Origin: Alphaproteobacteria bacterium
GTDB lineage: Bacteria > Pseudomonadota > Alphaproteobacteria > Sphingomonadales > Sphingomonadaceae
DNA length: 5,716 nt
Direction of reading: 5' to 3'
Assembly: GCA_020249025.1 (NCBI GenBank)
Contig: JADCGM010000213.1
Location: 1-5,716, forward strand
The translations under genes were made by a program, and so were the position numbers. The notes under the pieces were generated by a model. That model had not been told where the DNA came from. It saw only the letters and a program-made list of their open reading frames with translations, and made no database searches. Each line of letters opens with the position of its first letter. Within the stretch, counting starts at the first letter, position 1. Positions 4,175-5,716 of the stretch are shown one piece after another.

Positions 4175-5716
4175 GCCAGCGCCTCCTCGATCGCCGCTTC
4201 GATCTCGGCGATGCGGAAAGGCTGGCCGCTGACCTTGTTGATGGGGCGCGCATCGACGAGATACTGGTCGCGCAGCACCGTCTTCAGCTGGCCGGTGTTC
4301 ATCTCGGGGACGATGACGCGGTCGAAGCCGCGGAGCAGGTCGCCGAGATTGCGCGGCAGCGGCCAGATGTGGCGGATGTGGATGTGGCTGACGTCGCGGC
4401 CCCTGGCGCGGGCGCGGCGCACGGCCTGATGGATCGGGCCATAGGTCGAGCCCCAGCCCACGACCGCAAGCTTGCCCGACGTGTTGCCCGCCGCGACATC
4501 CTGTTCGGGGATGTAGTTGGCGATGCCGTCGATCTTGTCCTTGCGGGTGTCGGTCATCTTCTGGTGGTTCGACGGCTCGTAGTTGATGTGGCCGGTCGCG
4601 AACGACTTCTCGATGCCGCCGATGCGGTGCGTGAGGCCCGGCGTGCCCGGCTTGATCCAGACGCGCTTCAGCGTTTCCGGATCGCGCTGATAGGGGCTGA
4701 TGCGCTCGCCTTCGTAGAAGGTCGCCGGGAACGGCTCGAAGGTCTCGATCTCGGGCACGCGCCACGGCTCGGCGGCGTTGGCGATATAGCCGTCGGTGAG
4801 CAGCATGACCGGCGTCATGAACTCGGTGGCCAGACGGCAGGCCTCGATCGCGACCTCGAAGGCGTCGGTCGGCGACCGCGCGGCGAGTACGACCAGCGGG
4901 GCGTCGCCGTTGCGGCCATAGACCGCCTGATAGAGGTCCGACTGCTCGGTCTTCGTCGGCAGGCCCGTCGAGGGGCCACCCCGCTGCGAGTTGACGATAA
5001 CGAGCGGCAGCTCAGTCATGATCGCGAGGCCGAGCGCTTCGCCCTTCAGCGCGATGCCAGGGCCCGACGACGAGGTGACGCCGAGATGCCCGGCATAGCT
5101 CGCGCCGATCGCCGAGCAGATCGCGGCGATCTCGTCTTCCGCCTGGAAGGTGGTGACGCCGAACTCCTTCAGCCGCGACAGCGTGTGCAGCAGCGGCGAG
5201 GCCGGGGTGATCGGGTAGGAGCCGAGGAACATCGGCAGCCCGGCGAGCTTGGCGCCTGCGACGAGGCCGAGCGACAGCGCCTCGCCGCCCGTCACGGTGC
5301 GGTAGAGGCCCGGCGCAGCCTTGGCCGGATCAAGGTGGAACTGCTTGAGCGGCCCGCCGATCTCGGCGGTCTCGCCATAGGCGTGGCCGGCGTTCAAGGC
5401 GGCGATGTTGGCGTCGGCGAGCACCGGGTTCTTGGCGAACTTGCCCTTCAGCCAGTCGATCAGCGGCTGGCGATCACGGTCGAACATCCAGAGCGCCAGA
5501 CCCAGCGTCCACATGTTCTTGCAGCGCAGCGCCTCCTTGTTGCCGAGGCCGAAGGGCTTCACGCTTTCGAGCGTCAGCTGCGAGATATTGAAGGCGAGAA
5601 GCTGCCAGCGCGCGAGGCTGCCATCCTCGAGCGGGTTGGCCTCGTAACCGGCCTTGGCGAGGTTGCGCGCGTTGAACTCGCCGGTGTCGGCGATGACGAG
5701 GCCGCCCTCACGCAGA
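4171..5716 (-). CDS. korA: 2-oxoacid:ferredoxin oxidoreductase fused gamma/alpha subunit (KorA), N-terminus missing
   Basis: The C-terminal 514 codons are visible; the frame is open through the right edge (first full codon at 5715). A start at the GTG at 5562 would be false, since that codon is an internal valine within well-formed gamma-domain sequence. Visible residues 1 to about 110 are the end of the gamma domain. The alpha domain follows, with YPITPASP at 167-174, the AEDE segment at 192-195, TSSSGPG at 214-220 and NSQRGGPSTG with LPTKTEQSDL at 242-261, all hallmarks of this family. The C-terminal part has GWGSTYGP (420-427), HIRHIWPLP (446-454) and PEMNTGQL (470-477). Fused subunits of this type are usually about 600-650 residues, so roughly 100 N-terminal residues lie outside. 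It pairs with KorB to form the TPP-dependent 2-oxoacid oxidoreductase. The stop overlaps the next gene's ATG by four bases. Substrate 2-oxoglutarate is inferred. Confidence 0.95.
   Translation of the reverse strand, partial: LREGGLVIADTGEFNARNLAKAGYEANPLEDGSLARWQLLAFNISQLTLESVKPFGLGNKEALRCKNMWTLGLALWMFDRDRQPLIDWLKGKFAKNPVLADANIAALNAGHAYGETAEIGGPLKQFHLDPAKAAPGLYRTVTGGEALSLGLVAGAKLAGLPMFLGSYPITPASPLLHTLSRLKEFGVTTFQAEDEIAAICSAIGASYAGHLGVTSSSGPGIALKGEALGLAIMTELPLVIVNSQRGGPSTGLPTKTEQSDLYQAVYGRNGDAPLVVLAARSPTDAFEVAIEACRLATEFMTPVMLLTDGYIANAAEPWRVPEIETFEPFPATFYEGERISPYQRDPETLKRVWIKPGTPGLTHRIGGIEKSFATGHINYEPSNHQKMTDTRKDKIDGIANYIPEQDVAAGNTSGKLAVVGWGSTYGPIHQAVRRARARGRDVSHIHIRHIWPLPRNLGDLLRGFDRVIVPEMNTGQLKTVLRDQYLVDARPINKVSGQPFRIAEIEAAIEEALA
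4182..4188 (-). promoter_or_regulatory. Strong Shine-Dalgarno sequence of the nested membrane-protein gene
   Basis: GAGGAGG on the minus strand, seven bases before the ATG at 4174 and inside the last codons of korA. It is the strongest ribosome binding site in the window and is good evidence that the membrane protein is translated. Confidence 0.8.

Noticed and set aside
4175..4765. Long upstream extension of the membrane protein (open frame to 4765)
   Set aside because: This part is out-of-frame reading of korA and is Arg/His/Pro rich. The ATG at 4174 has a strong Shine-Dalgarno sequence and gives a clean membrane protein.

Overview
The window is GC-rich (about two thirds G+C by eye). Every gene I can support lies on the minus strand, so transcription runs from high to low coordinates. 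Three things suggest an alphaproteobacterium, most likely a sphingomonad or relative: strong third-position GC bias, an ECF sigma factor paired with a small protein carrying an 'AYGADPARWP' N-terminus, and GC-rich palindromic repeats in both larger intergenic gaps. This placement is inferred from family resemblance, not from a search.

Right part (5716 to 2703): an operon for a 2-oxoacid:ferredoxin oxidoreductase, probably the 2-oxoglutarate enzyme KorAB. The fused gamma/alpha subunit KorA enters from beyond the right edge and the TPP/iron-sulfur subunit KorB ends the cluster. A 149-residue, four-helix membrane protein resembling the DUF5360/YvaD family sits between them. It is joined to each kor gene by a 4-base ATGA stop/start overlap, and each downstream start has a good Shine-Dalgarno sequence. 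The three genes should be translated as one coupled unit.

Middle part (2702 to 929): a palindromic, G/C-run-rich intergenic element (about 2555-2685), then a gene for an exported M28-family zinc aminopeptidase-type enzyme. It has a signal peptide, a PA domain and all the expected metal ligands.

Left part (928 to 1): a large inverted repeat (760-896; two 41-base arms with two mismatches), then an ECF sigma factor gene. Five bases after its stop, with a strong Shine-Dalgarno sequence, a second gene starts and runs off the left edge. Its position suggests a partner, possibly an anti-sigma factor, of the sigma factor.

The three blocks do not form an obvious single pathway. The most distinctive point is the membrane protein embedded, with tight translational coupling and looser codon use, inside an otherwise standard korAB operon. 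No RNA genes, CRISPR arrays, transposases or phage genes were seen, and no gene-free stretch exceeds 300 bases.
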